Shown here in pieces: positions 58,003 to 58,137 of a DNA stretch of 58,137 nucleotides. The DNA comes from an uncultured Campylobacter sp. (GTDB lineage Bacteria > Campylobacterota > Campylobacteria > Campylobacterales > Campylobacteraceae). The translations under genes and the position numbers were made by a program. Position 1 is the first letter of the stretch. Every line of letters starts with the position of its first letter. The stretch covers positions 1 to 58,137 of the forward strand of contig NZ_CALIMS010000012.1 of assembly GCF_938045345.1 (NCBI RefSeq), given 5' to 3'. Under the pieces are notes generated by a model, which did no database searches, was not told the DNA's origin, and saw only the letters and a list, made by a program, of their open reading frames with translations.

Positions 58003-58043
58003 ATAATAGCATAAAAAAACGGCTTAGTCTAGATTAAAATCAA
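58003..58043 (-). promoter_or_regulatory. nap promoter with FNR-type box
   Basis: On the minus strand an extended -10 TGCTATTAT (hexamer at 58008-58003) lies 48 bases before the napA ATG. TTGATTTTAATCTA (58043-58030) matches the FNR consensus TTGAT-N4-ATCAA in nine of ten fixed positions. Its centre is about 41 bases before the expected start site, the class II activator position. Confidence 0.7.
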
Positions 58044-58137
58044 GGTTTTTTCTGCATGAATTTCAGATATAAAATAATAATTTTATAAATTTCAAATTTA
58101 GTGGCTTAAATTTTATCAGGATAGCGAGTTTTTGATA

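Overview
The window looks like chromosomal DNA of a Campylobacter of the higher-GC, oral type. C. gracilis, C. showae and C. rectus are the kind of species meant, but the species cannot be fixed from sequence alone. Reasons: the tmRNA tag reads ANNVKFAPAYAKAA, the nap operon has the Campylobacter order napA-G-H-B-L-D without napC, the gene order rpmH-rnpA-yidD-yidC-jag-mnmE is followed by waaM, and AAATTT/AAAATTTTA words are extremely common both between and inside genes.

Layout. 1-735: tail of a Firmicutes-type mobile element (partial flavodoxin-like ORF and a TnpW-like ORF). 784-3940 (minus): glmU-coaBC-uppS, cell-wall precursor and CoA genes. 4091-9879: a DMT permease and a MacA-MacB-TolC-type efflux operon. 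9955-14898: rpmH, rnpA, yidD, yidC, jag, mnmE. 14958-23938: a lipooligosaccharide (LOS) cluster with waaM, an ELM1-like protein, three glycosyltransferases, two NodB-type deacetylases, an O-antigen-ligase-like protein and small membrane proteins. 24003-33099: purL, a TerB/J-domain protein, four related lipoproteins around a Clp-fold serine protease, and purH. 34042-39545: exported MsrAB, small envelope proteins, tRNA-Arg and the agmatine-to-putrescine pair aguA-aguB. 39737-40594: an orphan pilin with a perfect consensus promoter and a strong terminator, then tRNA-Gln and initiator tRNA-Met. 41002-42633 (minus): an AT-rich cluster resembling orphan immunity genes. 42804-43165 (minus): tmRNA. 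43264-50103: panB, ruvB, an AI-2E-type transporter and two unknown membrane proteins, separated by long gene-poor, AATT-rich spacers, one of which holds a ribD remnant. 50471-51211 (minus): an unknown, probably N-terminally truncated gene. 51614-58043 (minus): the complete periplasmic nitrate reductase operon, with an FNR-type site near -41 of an extended -10 promoter.

The most striking pattern cuts across genes. Several otherwise conserved proteins (MnmE, the ELM1-like protein, a glycosyltransferase, AguB, the AI-2E transporter and NapL) carry long low-complexity insertions or extensions that their families lack. Many are rich in Asn, Ser and Ala and are encoded by DNA repeating AATTC or AAATTT at multiples of three bases. 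The spacers around 45172-46056 have the same DNA style. I propose, as inference, that a degenerate AATT-centred repeat family spreads through spacers and is tolerated in-frame inside surface loops. One glycosyltransferase instead carries a clean 30-bp x 5 minisatellite.
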